Assembly (NCBI GenBank): GCA_934098395.1
Contig: CAKOOM010000004.1
Location: forward strand, 1-64,000
DNA: 64,000 bases
From: an uncultured Bacilli bacterium
Lineage (GTDB): Bacteria; Bacillota_I; Bacilli_A; RF39; UBA660
Reading direction: 5' to 3'
The first letter of the stretch is position 1, and every line of letters begins with the position of its first letter. The notes below the pieces were generated by a model. That model was not told where the DNA came from, ran no database searches, and saw only the letters and a program-made list of their open reading frames with translations. A program made the translations under genes and the position numbers. Shown piece by piece: positions 9,130-17,791 of this stretch.

Positions 9130-9844
9130 ATTTTACTAATGAGTAAAGAATAGCTATTTCTTTATTAGTTAGTTTACGGTACTCTCCTGGTTTAACTCCG
9201 GTTAAATCAAGGTTAGCATATTTTTCTCTTTTTAGCTTAATAACGTCATGATTAATAGCTTCGAACATTTTCTTTACTTGATGATTTCTTCCTTCATGAA
9301 TGGTTAGTTCTACGACTGACTTATCTGATGATTTATCATAGTTTTTTAGGTTAACTTTAGCCCTTGCGGTAAGTTTTCCATCAACATATACGCCACTACG
9401 TAATTTTTTTATGTCATACCCTGTTACTAATCCAGATACTTTAGCAACATATTTTTTTTCAATATTACTAGATGGATGCATTAGTTTATTAGCAAGATTA
9501 CCATCGTTAGTTAGAAGAAGAATACCTGTTGTGTCATAGTCCAGTCTTCCAATCGGATAAATACGCGTGGTGGTTTTTATTAAGTCAACAACAGTTTTTC
9601 TACCATGCTCATCAGATGATGATGATATTACTTCACGTGGTTTATTTAATAAATAATATTCATAATTTTTATTGTTATCTAAAATTGTATTTTCTACTTC
9701 AATGGTATCACTAGTTTTTACTTTTGTTCCAAGTTCTTTTACTACGACACCGTTTACTTTTACTTTTCCTGCTTGGATTAATTCTTCAGCTTTTCTTCTT
9801 GAAGTATACCCAAGATTTGCTATTACTTTTTGTAATCTTTCCAT
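9128..9844 (-). CDS. rluB: Pseudouridine synthase RluB (RsuA family)
   Basis: Modifies 23S rRNA. An S4 RNA-binding domain covers residues 1-60 and the catalytic domain carries GRLDYDTTGILLLTNDG with the nucleophilic Asp. Length of 238 aa is normal for RluB/RsuA proteins. The exact target uridine is inferred from the family. In many Firmicutes rluB sits with scpA/scpB; here it is alone. Confidence 0.9.
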   Translation of the reverse strand: MERLQKVIANLGYTSRRKAEELIQAGKVKVNGVVVKELGTKVKTSDTIEVENTILDNNKNYEYYLLNKPREVISSSSDEHGRKTVVDLIKTTTRIYPIGRLDYDTTGILLLTNDGNLANKLMHPSSNIEKKYVAKVSGLVTGYDIKKLRSGVYVDGKLTARAKVNLKNYDKSSDKSVVELTIHEGRNHQVKKMFEAINHDVIKLKREKYANLDLTGVKPGEYRKLTNKEIAILYSLVK

Positions 9845-9913
9845 AATTACTCACCTGCTTTTGTATTATAACTTATTTTTTTTATTTTAACAATATTTTT
9901 TTTAAAGGATATG

Positions 9914-10504
9914 TTATTTTACAGATGTTTTAACTGATGGGGTTATTCCACAGATACCATTTTGTTCTTTAATATATTTTTGAATATAGTTTATTATTGT
10001 TAGTTCATCTTTAAACTTTCCGTTAATAGTGATATCAGCGATATTTTTATTGAGATAATCTATATCTGTTATTAATTCAATTATCTCACCATCTTTATCA
10101 AACACTATTTTATAGTATTTTTCTTGGTTATCTATTTTACAATATTCAATTAGATATGACTCTTTTGGTGATGTTTTGAAGTAATTAGCAAAGAAAATAA
10201 TAGCAGCAATGGCTACGATAAGTAAAAAGGACATTATTTGAATAAATTTAATAGTAATACCTGCTAATTTTTCAATGTTACTAGTTTTTTTTATTAAAAC
10301 ATCTTTTATTTCATTATCTGCTAATTCATCGATAGTTACATTAAATATTTTAGATAATTCTTTTGATTGCTTTAAATCAGGTGTTGATATGCCAGACTCC
10401 CAATTGGAAATTGTTTGTCTAGTTACTCCAATTTTTTCTGCCAATGATTCTTGTGATAAATTTATTTTTTTTCTTAAGTTATAAATATTTTTTGCTATAC
10501 TCAT
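9914..10504 (-). CDS. Membrane-bound XRE-family regulator
   Basis: An N-terminal helix-turn-helix (residues 4-58, with SQESLAEKIGVTRQTISNWE) is followed by a linker, one membrane helix (about 86-107) and an exported-looking C-terminal domain of about 85 residues. The layout suggests a one-component sensor with a cytoplasmic DNA-binding head; the signal is unknown. Its promoter is bracketed by an 8-bp inverted repeat, which suggests autoregulation. A divergent SDR gene lies 180 bp away and is a plausible second target. Confidence 0.8.
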   Translation of the reverse strand: MSIAKNIYNLRKKINLSQESLAEKIGVTRQTISNWESGISTPDLKQSKELSKIFNVTIDELADNEIKDVLIKKTSNIEKLAGITIKFIQIMSFLLIVAIAAIIFFANYFKTSPKESYLIEYCKIDNQEKYYKIVFDKDGEIIELITDIDYLNKNIADITINGKFKDELTIINYIQKYIKEQNGICGITPSVKTSVK

Positions 10505-10526
10505 TATTTATTTCTCCTCCTTTATA

Positions 10527-10566
10527 ATTTGATAATACAATTAATGATTCAGTTTGTCTATCAAAT
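10527..10566 (-). promoter_or_regulatory. Promoter with flanking inverted-repeat operators for the XRE regulator
   Basis: Minus-strand TAGACA (10555-10560), a 17-bp spacer and TATTAT (10532-10537). Perfect inverted half-sites ATTTGATA (10527-10534) and TATCAAAT (10559-10566) overlap the -10 and -35 boxes. A dimeric repressor, most simply the encoded XRE protein, could bind both. Confidence 0.6.
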
Positions 10567-10683
10567 TTTTTTGAAATTATGTTAAGTTTTTTTGCAATGT
10601 TGGCGTAATGAATATATTTTTATTAATTATAATATGGTTGTATATTTTTTTCTTTTATAGTATATTTATAGTAAGAAAGTTAG

Positions 10684-11436
10684 GTGATAAATATTAAAGC
10701 ATTAATTACGGGAGCAAGTTCTGGTATTGGTTATGAAATGGCTAAGTATCTTGATGAAATGGGATATGATTTAATCTTAGTGGCAAGAAATGAAAAAAGA
10801 CTTGATGAAATTAAAAAAGAGTTGAAAAATAAAGTAGATATTATAGTGTTTGATTTATCAGATACTGATAATTGCTATAAACTTTATGATAAGGTTAAAA
10901 AAATGAAGGTTGACATTATTGTTAATAATGCAGGATTCGGAGCATATGGTGATTATAAAACAGATAATTTAGATATTGAATTAAATATGATAGATTTAAA
11001 TGTTAAGTCTTTACATGTTTTGACAAAATTATTTGTAAATGATGAAAATACAAAGTATATTCTTAATGTTGGTAGTTCTGCAGGACTTATGAAGGGTGGT
11101 CCTTTGATGAGTTGCTACTATGGAACTAAGAGTTATGTATGTAATTATTCTACGGCAATATATGAGGAACTACGTAGAAATAAATCGGATAAGCATATAT
11201 CTGTTTTATGTCCTGGTCCTGTTGATACAGGATTTAACAAGAGAGCTAATGTTAAATTTAATATAAGTAGTTTAGATGCAAGATATGTTGCTAGATATGC
11301 AATTGATAAGATGTTTAAGAAGAAACTTATTATTGTTCCTGGTATAATGATGAAATTAGGAGTATTTTTTATAAGATTTATACCAACAAAGTTATTACTT
11401 AGAATTACTTATAATATTCAGAAAAAGAAAAAATAG
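10684..11436 (+). CDS. Short-chain dehydrogenase/reductase
   Basis: NAD(P)-dependent oxidoreductase of the classical SDR family, about 250 aa. The Rossmann motif is TGASSGIG near the N-terminus; NNAG and the Ser...YYGTK catalytic set are present. The substrate is unknown; the closest general type is the DltE/YqjQ-like SDRs. The listed start is GTG 10684. The better-placed start may be ATT at 10693, which follows TAGGTGATAAAT and would give the usual short N-terminus KALITGAS. Terminator hairpin directly follows. Confidence 0.88.
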   Translation: MINIKALITGASSGIGYEMAKYLDEMGYDLILVARNEKRLDEIKKELKNKVDIIVFDLSDTDNCYKLYDKVKKMKVDIIVNNAGFGAYGDYKTDNLDIELNMIDLNVKSLHVLTKLFVNDENTKYILNVGSSAGLMKGGPLMSCYYGTKSYVCNYSTAIYEELRRNKSDKHISVLCPGPVDTGFNKRANVKFNISSLDARYVARYAIDKMFKKKLIIVPGIMMKLGVFFIRFIPTKLLLRITYNIQKKKK

Positions 11437-11464
11437 TTTACACAATTAAGTGTAAGCTATTTTT
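11429..11464. terminator. Bidirectional terminator after the SDR gene
   Basis: 15-bp stem AAAAATAGTTTACAC / GTGTAAGCTATTTTT (one G-T pair) between convergent genes. It includes the SDR stop codon. Confidence 0.85.
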
Positions 11465-11990
11465 ATTGATAGTTTCTAGTATCACTGCCAGTTCTTTTTG
11501 CTGTGATTAATTTGGCTAATTCTGCTTTAAAACTATTGGCTTCCCCAAAATATTTTGGTATTTTAAATGTCCCTGTTTTATGTTTTACTGTTGGGCTTTT
11601 TTTGATTTTTTGATATATATTAGTAATATCCATTTCACCAGTAATATAAAAATAGTATTTTGATTCAGATATAGATGTAACATTATAGTAGCGATATATT
11701 TTATAATATAAAAATGGATTTAGTGTTTTACCATTATAGTCAACGGTATATTCTAGAGAATCTTCTTTAAACTCCATTGTTGAATTTTTTGGTACTAAAA
11801 ACAACATATAAAATTTTACGAGTGAATACACAATTAATACTAAGAAAATTCCCTTTATAACTTTTAAAATTTCTAAATCAGTAGGTATACTAATGACAAT
11901 GAAACTAATAATGATAATTAGTAAATATTTAATAATATTTATTTTTAAATACGAATTATTATATTCAACTTGGTCTAATCCTAGCTTCAT
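11463..11990 (-). CDS. Membrane protein of unknown function
   Basis: 175 aa, not recognised. Two close hydrophobic helices (about 20-65) are followed by a soluble beta-type region with KEDSLEYTVDYNGKT, which resembles the YcxB-like or bacterial PH layout; that is only an impression. The start overlaps the stop of the upstream gene in an ATGA arrangement, so the two are translationally coupled and probably act together. Confidence 0.6.
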   Translation of the reverse strand: MKLGLDQVEYNNSYLKINIIKYLLIIIISFIVISIPTDLEILKVIKGIFLVLIVYSLVKFYMLFLVPKNSTMEFKEDSLEYTVDYNGKTLNPFLYYKIYRYYNVTSISESKYYFYITGEMDITNIYQKIKKSPTVKHKTGTFKIPKYFGEANSFKAELAKLITAKRTGSDTRNYQ

Positions 11991-12640
11991 TGTTTACCTC
12001 CAATATTTTTAATTTCTTTAATTAGTTCATTATAATCTTCATATATGTTATAAATTGTAATTGATTTTCTGCCTTGATTTTCAAATCTAGCATTTATTTT
12101 TAAATAAGATGGTGTTTCTTTTATTATTTCTACACTTTGAATATGATTTGCATAGTTAATAAAATATGGATCATCAAATGATTTTTGACTCAACATTTCA
12201 TATAGTCTATCAACGTTTTTTTTACGTGATGAAATTGCAATTAATCCTAAGATGGCTGTTATACCATTTGAACTTCCTAAAGATTGTGCCATAATTAAAG
12301 GCGCAAATTCATTATTTGACATTAATGACTCATTACTAATATAGTATATTTGATTATTCTTTTTAACAAAGACATTTATTTCTTCTGATTTTGGAATAAT
12401 TATTCCACCAAATAACATCCATATAATCATGGGAATAAGTGATACTAATATGAGGTATACTCCGGGCATTACTGTACCAGTAAATGCTAAAATTATACCA
12501 GATATAAATAATATTATGGCTATTATTCTACAGATTTCTCCGATTTTTGTACTTGGTGTTTTTGCATCCGGTCTTTTTATATATTTTTTATAATCATTAA
12601 ATATATTATTGTTTAAATTTTGCTCCTGATTTTCATTCAT
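11987..12640 (-). CDS. Membrane protein of unknown function, partner of the downstream gene
   Basis: 217 aa, not recognised. A polar Asn-rich N-terminus (1-40), two membrane helices (about 45-95), then a soluble domain that opens like a bacterial PH-type domain (EEINVFVKKNNQIYYISNES). It is first in a two-gene unit with its own promoter and an AAAGGAG ribosome site, coupled to the next gene. Confidence 0.6.
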   Translation of the reverse strand: MNENQEQNLNNNIFNDYKKYIKRPDAKTPSTKIGEICRIIAIILFISGIILAFTGTVMPGVYLILVSLIPMIIWMLFGGIIIPKSEEINVFVKKNNQIYYISNESLMSNNEFAPLIMAQSLGSSNGITAILGLIAISSRKKNVDRLYEMLSQKSFDDPYFINYANHIQSVEIIKETPSYLKINARFENQGRKSITIYNIYEDYNELIKEIKNIGGKQ

Positions 12641-12665
12641 TACTTTACTCCTTTACTATGATTTC

Positions 12666-12694
12666 ATTATATCAGTTTATATTTTTTTAAACAA
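12666..12694 (-). promoter_or_regulatory. Promoter of the two-gene membrane protein unit
   Basis: Minus-strand TTGTTT (12689-12694), a 17-bp spacer ending TGA, then TATAAT (12666-12671), an extended -10 promoter. Confidence 0.65.
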
Positions 12695-12697
12695 GAA

Positions 12698-12721
12698 AAA
12701 ATCTAGTATCAACTAGATTTT
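12698..12721 (-). terminator. Terminator of the YfcC-like permease gene
   Basis: 10-bp perfect stem AAAATCTAGT / ACTAGATTTT with a 4-nt loop, followed by a T run on the minus strand. Confidence 0.85.
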
Positions 12722-12728
12722 ACACATT

Positions 12729-14159
12729 TTATAGTAATACGACTAGGCATGTTACTAGGGCTAATAGAATTATTAGTCCAAGGATAAATCTCCAGATGTA
12801 TTTTAGCCATGTTGTATATGGAACATCCATATATGCTAATCCAAAGATTAAGATTAAACTTGTTGGACCAACAATGCTAAATATTCCATAGATTCCTTGT
12901 AACAAGATAGCTGCTGATTCGTATACTGATTCATCAGTAATTAATTTTACGATTGGTGAGAATACACCATATACGATATAGTATGGGTCTACATTTAATA
13001 GACATCCTAGGGTTGCTAATAATGAAGATACTCCATAATTGAACTTACCATAATTTGAAATGATATTTTCTAAGAAACCATTATTGTAAGCACATACTAA
13101 TACTGTATAAGCTACAGTGATTAAGATAGCAGCTGGGATAGCTTTTTTAACACCCTCTACGAAATTATCTATTGCTTCATTAAATTTAACTTTATTTAAT
13201 AATACAATTATCAATAGCATAAATAGTATAAGCATACTGATAAATACGTAGTGAATCATTGGGTTACCAGAACCACTCCATTCACCAAGTGCTGGTAGGT
13301 TTGCTGAGAATATATTAGATAGTACAGCAAAGTTACCAATCTTTAATCCTTGTAACCAAGTATGGAAATCACTAAATATAGTTATTCCAAATAATGTATT
13401 CCAAGGAATCATTCCAATTACTAAAATTACAAATAGTAATGCGAATGTTGTTATTATAGGCCAAACTTTAATTGACTTATAATCTCCTTTAATTTCATTA
13501 ATCATTAATTCAGAATCATCTTTTAATTCATAATTAACTTTCTTCTTTTCTACATTTATAATGTGTTTATTTACAAAGTAGATTAATAGTGCTATTCCGG
13601 CAAAAAGTAATAATAATTTAGGGAAAGTATTAGCAAATTTGCTACTTACTCCAACAAATTCTTCATAAGTTCCTACAGTATATGTATTTGGGTTTACAAA
13701 ATTAACAAATACTCCACCAATGTAACCAATTAAGATACTGACAATAGTTGATGATAATGCAACCAATTTATCATATCCTAATAATATTATAATTGATGCT
13801 ACAAATGGAACAAATATAATTAATTGCATAGTCATACCTGTTAATGAAGCAATTACAGCAAATAATAATATTGTTACGAAGATAGCTTTCTTTCCAAGTG
13901 GTTTTACACTGGTAACTATTTTGTCTAATAGTTTTTTGTAAGCAGGAATTTTATTTAAAACTCCATAGAAGCCTCCGACTACTAGAACAAATAAAACAAT
14001 GTAACAGAAGTTTTGTAAAACTACACCAAAATAATTAACTAGAACATCAGCTAATCCAATGTATGCAATTTCTCCTTGTCTTCCTGTTAACACATAACTT
14101 GCTATTACTACTAATAGTAATAGTATTCCTAAAATTTTTAACAATCCGTGTTTTTTCAT
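12729..14159 (-). CDS. YfcC/DcuC-type permease
   Basis: 476-aa polytopic membrane protein with about 12 helices and a cytoplasmic loop near residues 205-230. The overall pattern, including YIGGVFVNFVNPNTYTVG and the C-terminal IVGPTSLILIFGLAYMDVPY, resembles the YfcC/ion-transporter superfamily that includes C4-dicarboxylate and arginine/ornithine carriers. The substrate is not determinable. Strong AAGGAGG site before ATG 14159. Confidence 0.7.
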   Translation of the reverse strand: MKKHGLLKILGILLLLVVIASYVLTGRQGEIAYIGLADVLVNYFGVVLQNFCYIVLFVLVVGGFYGVLNKIPAYKKLLDKIVTSVKPLGKKAIFVTILLFAVIASLTGMTMQLIIFVPFVASIIILLGYDKLVALSSTIVSILIGYIGGVFVNFVNPNTYTVGTYEEFVGVSSKFANTFPKLLLLFAGIALLIYFVNKHIINVEKKKVNYELKDDSELMINEIKGDYKSIKVWPIITTFALLFVILVIGMIPWNTLFGITIFSDFHTWLQGLKIGNFAVLSNIFSANLPALGEWSGSGNPMIHYVFISMLILFMLLIIVLLNKVKFNEAIDNFVEGVKKAIPAAILITVAYTVLVCAYNNGFLENIISNYGKFNYGVSSLLATLGCLLNVDPYYIVYGVFSPIVKLITDESVYESAAILLQGIYGIFSIVGPTSLILIFGLAYMDVPYTTWLKYIWRFILGLIILLALVTCLVVLL

Positions 14160-14217
14160 ATATCCTCCTTATTTTTTAGTATCACAAGTCTTTTTTCTTT
14201 TCATCTTTTCTTAATTA

Positions 14218-15702
14218 TTACTTTTTTTTCATTTGCGGAAACAAAATTATATCTCTAATAGAGTCTTGCTCTGTAAATAACATACATAAACGGTCGATAC
14301 CGTAACCGATACCACCGGTTGGTGGCATACCATATTCAAGGGCTTCGATGAAGTCCATATCAATGTCGTTAGCTTCATCATTACCTAATTCTCTTTCTTT
14401 TAATTGATTTTCAAATCTTTCTAATTGATCTATTGGATCATTTAACTCAGTATATGCATTTGCAAATTCTTTTCCTCCAATAAATAATTCAAATCTATCA
14501 ACAAATCTTGGATCTTCAGGATTCTTCTTTGTTAATGGAGATATTTCAATTGGATGTCCGTATAAGAATGTTGGTTGAATTAATGTTTCTTCAACATACT
14601 TTTCAAAGAATTTATTAATAATATGTCCTAGAGCATGTTCATGTTCTTCAATTTCTATATCATGGATGCGTGCTAAGTCTAGGGCTTTTTCTAAAGTCAT
14701 TTCTGAGTCTTTAAAATCAATTCCTGTTTTTTCTTTGATTGAATCTGTCATACTAATTTTTTGCCATGTACCGCCAATATTTATTTCGTTTCCATAAAAG
14801 TTAAAGATTTCTTTTTGGAAAACTTCTTTGGCAATGGTTTTAAACATACTTTCAGTCATTTCCATCATACCTTCAAGATCTGAATATGCAAGATATGCTT
14901 CCATCATTGTAAACTCTGGGTTATGTCTTGGATCCATGCCTTCATTTCTAAATACTCTACCAATTTCGTATACAGCTTCCATACCGCCAACTAATAATCT
15001 CTTTAATGGTAATTCAAGAGCTATACGTAGATACATATCTAAATCTTGAGCGTTGTGATGAGTTTCAAATGGTCTAGCAGCTGCACCAGTTAATAGTGTT
15101 GATAATACTGGAGTTTCTACTTCGGTAAAACCACGACCATCCATGAATTTTTGAATACATCTAATTATTTTTGGTCTTGTAAAAGCAATATTTTTAGAAT
15201 CTTCGTTCATAATCAAATCAACATAACGACGACGATATCTTTCTTCGATATCCGTAAGTCCATGGAATTTTTCTGGTAATGGTCTTAGAGCTTTTACTAA
15301 GTGTGTATATTCAAGGCATTTTAGAGTAACTTCACCAGTTTTAGTTTTCATTACTCTACCACGAATTCCAACAATATCGCCAATGTCAGCAGTTTTAAAT
15401 AAATTATATGATTCTTCACCAACATCATTTATTGATATATATATTTGAATTTTTCCAACTTTATCTTGAATAGTAATGAATGAGGCTTTACCCATTTTAC
15501 GAATAAACATGATTCTTCCGGCAACGGTATATTCATCAGTAATGTTTTCAAATTCGTCATGGGGTATATCATGATATTTATCTTTTATTTCTTTACTTAA
15601 AGCGGTTCTTTCAAATCTATGTCCATATGGGTCTAGACCTAATTCTTTTAATTTTTCGGCTTTTTCTCTTCTTATTAATTCTTGATCTGTAAATTCACGC
15701 AT
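14218..15702 (-). CDS. lysS: Lysyl-tRNA synthetase, class II
   Basis: Charges tRNA-Lys. The N-terminal OB-fold anticodon domain is followed by the class II core. Motif 2 is visible as IGRVFRNEGMDPRHNPEFT and motif 3 as GGIGYGIDRLCMLF. Length of 494 aa is normal. It is the last gene of the rlmH-dusB-rdd-lysS operon, with 6 bp to the upstream stop. Confidence 0.97.
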   Translation of the reverse strand: MREFTDQELIRREKAEKLKELGLDPYGHRFERTALSKEIKDKYHDIPHDEFENITDEYTVAGRIMFIRKMGKASFITIQDKVGKIQIYISINDVGEESYNLFKTADIGDIVGIRGRVMKTKTGEVTLKCLEYTHLVKALRPLPEKFHGLTDIEERYRRRYVDLIMNEDSKNIAFTRPKIIRCIQKFMDGRGFTEVETPVLSTLLTGAAARPFETHHNAQDLDMYLRIALELPLKRLLVGGMEAVYEIGRVFRNEGMDPRHNPEFTMMEAYLAYSDLEGMMEMTESMFKTIAKEVFQKEIFNFYGNEINIGGTWQKISMTDSIKEKTGIDFKDSEMTLEKALDLARIHDIEIEEHEHALGHIINKFFEKYVEETLIQPTFLYGHPIEISPLTKKNPEDPRFVDRFELFIGGKEFANAYTELNDPIDQLERFENQLKERELGNDEANDIDMDFIEALEYGMPPTGGIGYGIDRLCMLFTEQDSIRDIILFPQMKKK

Positions 15703-15708
15703 TGTTTA

Positions 15709-16299
15709 TCACTTTCCTTCTTTTATTACTTTACTATTTATAATAATATCATGTAATCCACGATTATCTTTACGATATAACGTAAACATAGCTGTTATAA
15801 AGATAAAGATAGATTCAAGAGATGATATAATTAAATAACTAGTAATATAACTTTCTTTATTTAAGATATAAATTAGGGCTATGCCTAATGTTCCTGATAA
15901 GATATTCCATATCAATAAACTTCTTATTAATCCTTTAAATATAGACAGAGGTTTTTCAGTATTATTATCTACGACTTTTAAATGTAATAGTTTTTTGCCG
16001 ATTGTTTGACCTTTATTCATATACTGAAAAATTACAAAGTATGCAATAGTTATAGTTAGGGTTATTGCAGATTGTGTCATAGTATTTTTTTTATTTTTAT
16101 AATATAAATCTTGATATTCATCGACAAACTCTTCATATGTAATTTTATTTGATAAGACTTCATCTTGTAATGAACTAAGTTGTTTTTCTAATTCTTTATT
16201 GTTTGTAGGTATACTAGTAAATATGATAGATGTAATTAAACTTATTATAATGACATCTATTATATATGCAGTTAACCGATCAAAAAATTTTGCTTTCAT
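15709..16299 (-). CDS. RDD-family membrane protein
   Basis: About 196 aa. KAKFFDRLTAYIIDVII is the RDD opening (Arg...Asp in the first helix), and GQTIGKKLLHLKVVD is the second family hallmark. The function of the family is mostly unknown; some members are cation antiporters. ATG 16299 follows AGAGGG at good distance and clears the dusB stop, while the longer frame from 16344 overlaps dusB, so 16299 is used. Confidence 0.85.
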   Translation of the reverse strand: MKAKFFDRLTAYIIDVIIISLITSIIFTSIPTNNKELEKQLSSLQDEVLSNKITYEEFVDEYQDLYYKNKKNTMTQSAITLTITIAYFVIFQYMNKGQTIGKKLLHLKVVDNNTEKPLSIFKGLIRSLLIWNILSGTLGIALIYILNKESYITSYLIISSLESIFIFITAMFTLYRKDNRGLHDIIINSKVIKEGK

Positions 16300-16312
16300 G
16301 TTATCCCTCTTT

Positions 16313-17287
16313 TTAATTATATAATTTTTTTGAGTAATTATCAAGTATTTGAATTATTTCTTCTTTAGTTTTTGCTTTAAAACAGGCACTTTGCACTTCT
16401 TTATATCCAGGAATGCCTTTTATGTACCAAGCAATATGACTACGCATTTCTAAAACAGCTATTCTTTCAGGTTTTATTTTAAGTAAGTAATCTAGATGCT
16501 TATAACACATATTTATTTTATCAGCATATGTTGGTTTATCAAGGGTTACTCCTGTTTTTAGGTATGTGTCTATTTCTTTTATCAGCCAAGGATTGCCAAG
16601 TACTCCACGGCCAATCATTATGGCATCACAATTTGTAGTTTGTAACATATTTATCGCTGATTCAACACTAGTAATATCCCCGTTACCGATGACAGGAATT
16701 TTTACGGCGTCTTTAACTTGTTTTATGATGTTTAAATCTGCCTTGCCACTATATAATTGACTTCTTGTACGTGGATGAACGGTAATGGCACTGGCACCAG
16801 CTTTTTCACATATTTTAGCTACTTCGACAGCATTTATTGAAGATTGATCCCAACCACTACGAATTTTTACGGTTACTGGGACAGGAACAGATTTAACTAC
16901 GGATGAAACGATGTCATAAATTAAATCTGGGTTTTTTAACAAGGCAGATCCTGCTTGTGATTTAACTGCTACTTTGGGTACAGGACAGCCCATATTAATA
17001 TCAATGATATCAGGCTTCATTATTTGATAGACCATTTTAGCTGCTTCGGTAAAAGTTTCTTTGTCACTTCCAAAAATTTGTTGAGAAATTGGTCTTTCCG
17101 ATTCTTCAAAGTATAACATATCTTTGGTCTTCTTACTATTATAGACCATTCCTTTATCAGATACCATTTCGGCACATACGAGAGAACATCCCATTTCTTT
17201 GCAAATTCGACGAAAAGCACTATTGCATACGCCAGCCATTGGAGCTAAAATTACTTGTCCGTTTAATTCTATATTTCCTATTTTCAT
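16313..17287 (-). CDS. dusB: tRNA-dihydrouridine synthase (DusB-like)
   Basis: FMN enzyme that reduces uridine to dihydrouridine in tRNA. LAPMAGVCNSAFR opens the TIM barrel, DINMGCPVPK carries the catalytic Cys, and HPRTRSQLYSGKAD and IMIGRGVLGNPW are family motifs. Length of 324 aa is standard. It lies 7 bp downstream of rlmH in the same operon. Confidence 0.93.
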   Translation of the reverse strand: MKIGNIELNGQVILAPMAGVCNSAFRRICKEMGCSLVCAEMVSDKGMVYNSKKTKDMLYFEESERPISQQIFGSDKETFTEAAKMVYQIMKPDIIDINMGCPVPKVAVKSQAGSALLKNPDLIYDIVSSVVKSVPVPVTVKIRSGWDQSSINAVEVAKICEKAGASAITVHPRTRSQLYSGKADLNIIKQVKDAVKIPVIGNGDITSVESAINMLQTTNCDAIMIGRGVLGNPWLIKEIDTYLKTGVTLDKPTYADKINMCYKHLDYLLKIKPERIAVLEMRSHIAWYIKGIPGYKEVQSACFKAKTKEEIIQILDNYSKKLYN

Positions 17288-17294
17288 ACTTCAC

Positions 17295-17729
17295 CTACTT
17301 ATGATATGTTTCATTATTTAGTATTTTAAAACTACGATATATTTGTTCTAATAAAATCATTCTGAATAATCCGTGCGGATAAGTTAATTTGGAGAATGAT
17401 AATAAATAGTTGGATTTATTTTTTATATCTTCACAAATTCCATTAGAACCTCCGATTATAAAGGTGATACATGGATTTGATATAAATGTTTTATCTATTT
17501 TTTCAGATAACTCTAAGGATGATAATTGGTTTCCTTCGATAGCTAAAGATATAACATAATCTTTAGAGTCAATATGTTTTATTATTTCATTGCCCTCTTT
17601 TTCAATATCGTTATCAGGTAATTCAATAATACTAATTTTATGATATTTTGATATTCTTTTTAAATAATCATTTATTCCTTCGGTTAAATACTTTTCTTTA
17701 ATTTTTCCTATACATATTATTTTTATCAT
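17295..17729 (-). CDS. rlmH: 23S rRNA pseudouridine-1915 N3-methyltransferase RlmH
   Basis: SPOUT methyltransferase. The C-terminal knot is clear: FIIGGSNG, LTYPHGLFRMILLEQIYR, and the closing YHK. At 144 aa it is somewhat shorter than the usual 159, mainly in the middle. First gene of its operon, with an extended -10 (TGTTAAAAT, hexamer 17748-17753) and an AGAGGG ribosome site. Confidence 0.94.
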   Translation of the reverse strand: MIKIICIGKIKEKYLTEGINDYLKRISKYHKISIIELPDNDIEKEGNEIIKHIDSKDYVISLAIEGNQLSSLELSEKIDKTFISNPCITFIIGGSNGICEDIKNKSNYLLSFSKLTYPHGLFRMILLEQIYRSFKILNNETYHK

Positions 17730-17763
17730 ATAAATCCCTCTTTCAACATTTTAACATAAAATA

Positions 17764-17788
17764 GAAAAAAAGTAATCATATGATTACT
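17764..17788 (-). terminator. Terminator of the GT-C-like gene
   Basis: Perfect 9-bp palindromic stem AGTAATCAT / ATGATTACT (17771-17788) followed by TTTTTTT on the minus strand. Confidence 0.75.
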
Positions 17789-17791
17789 ATA

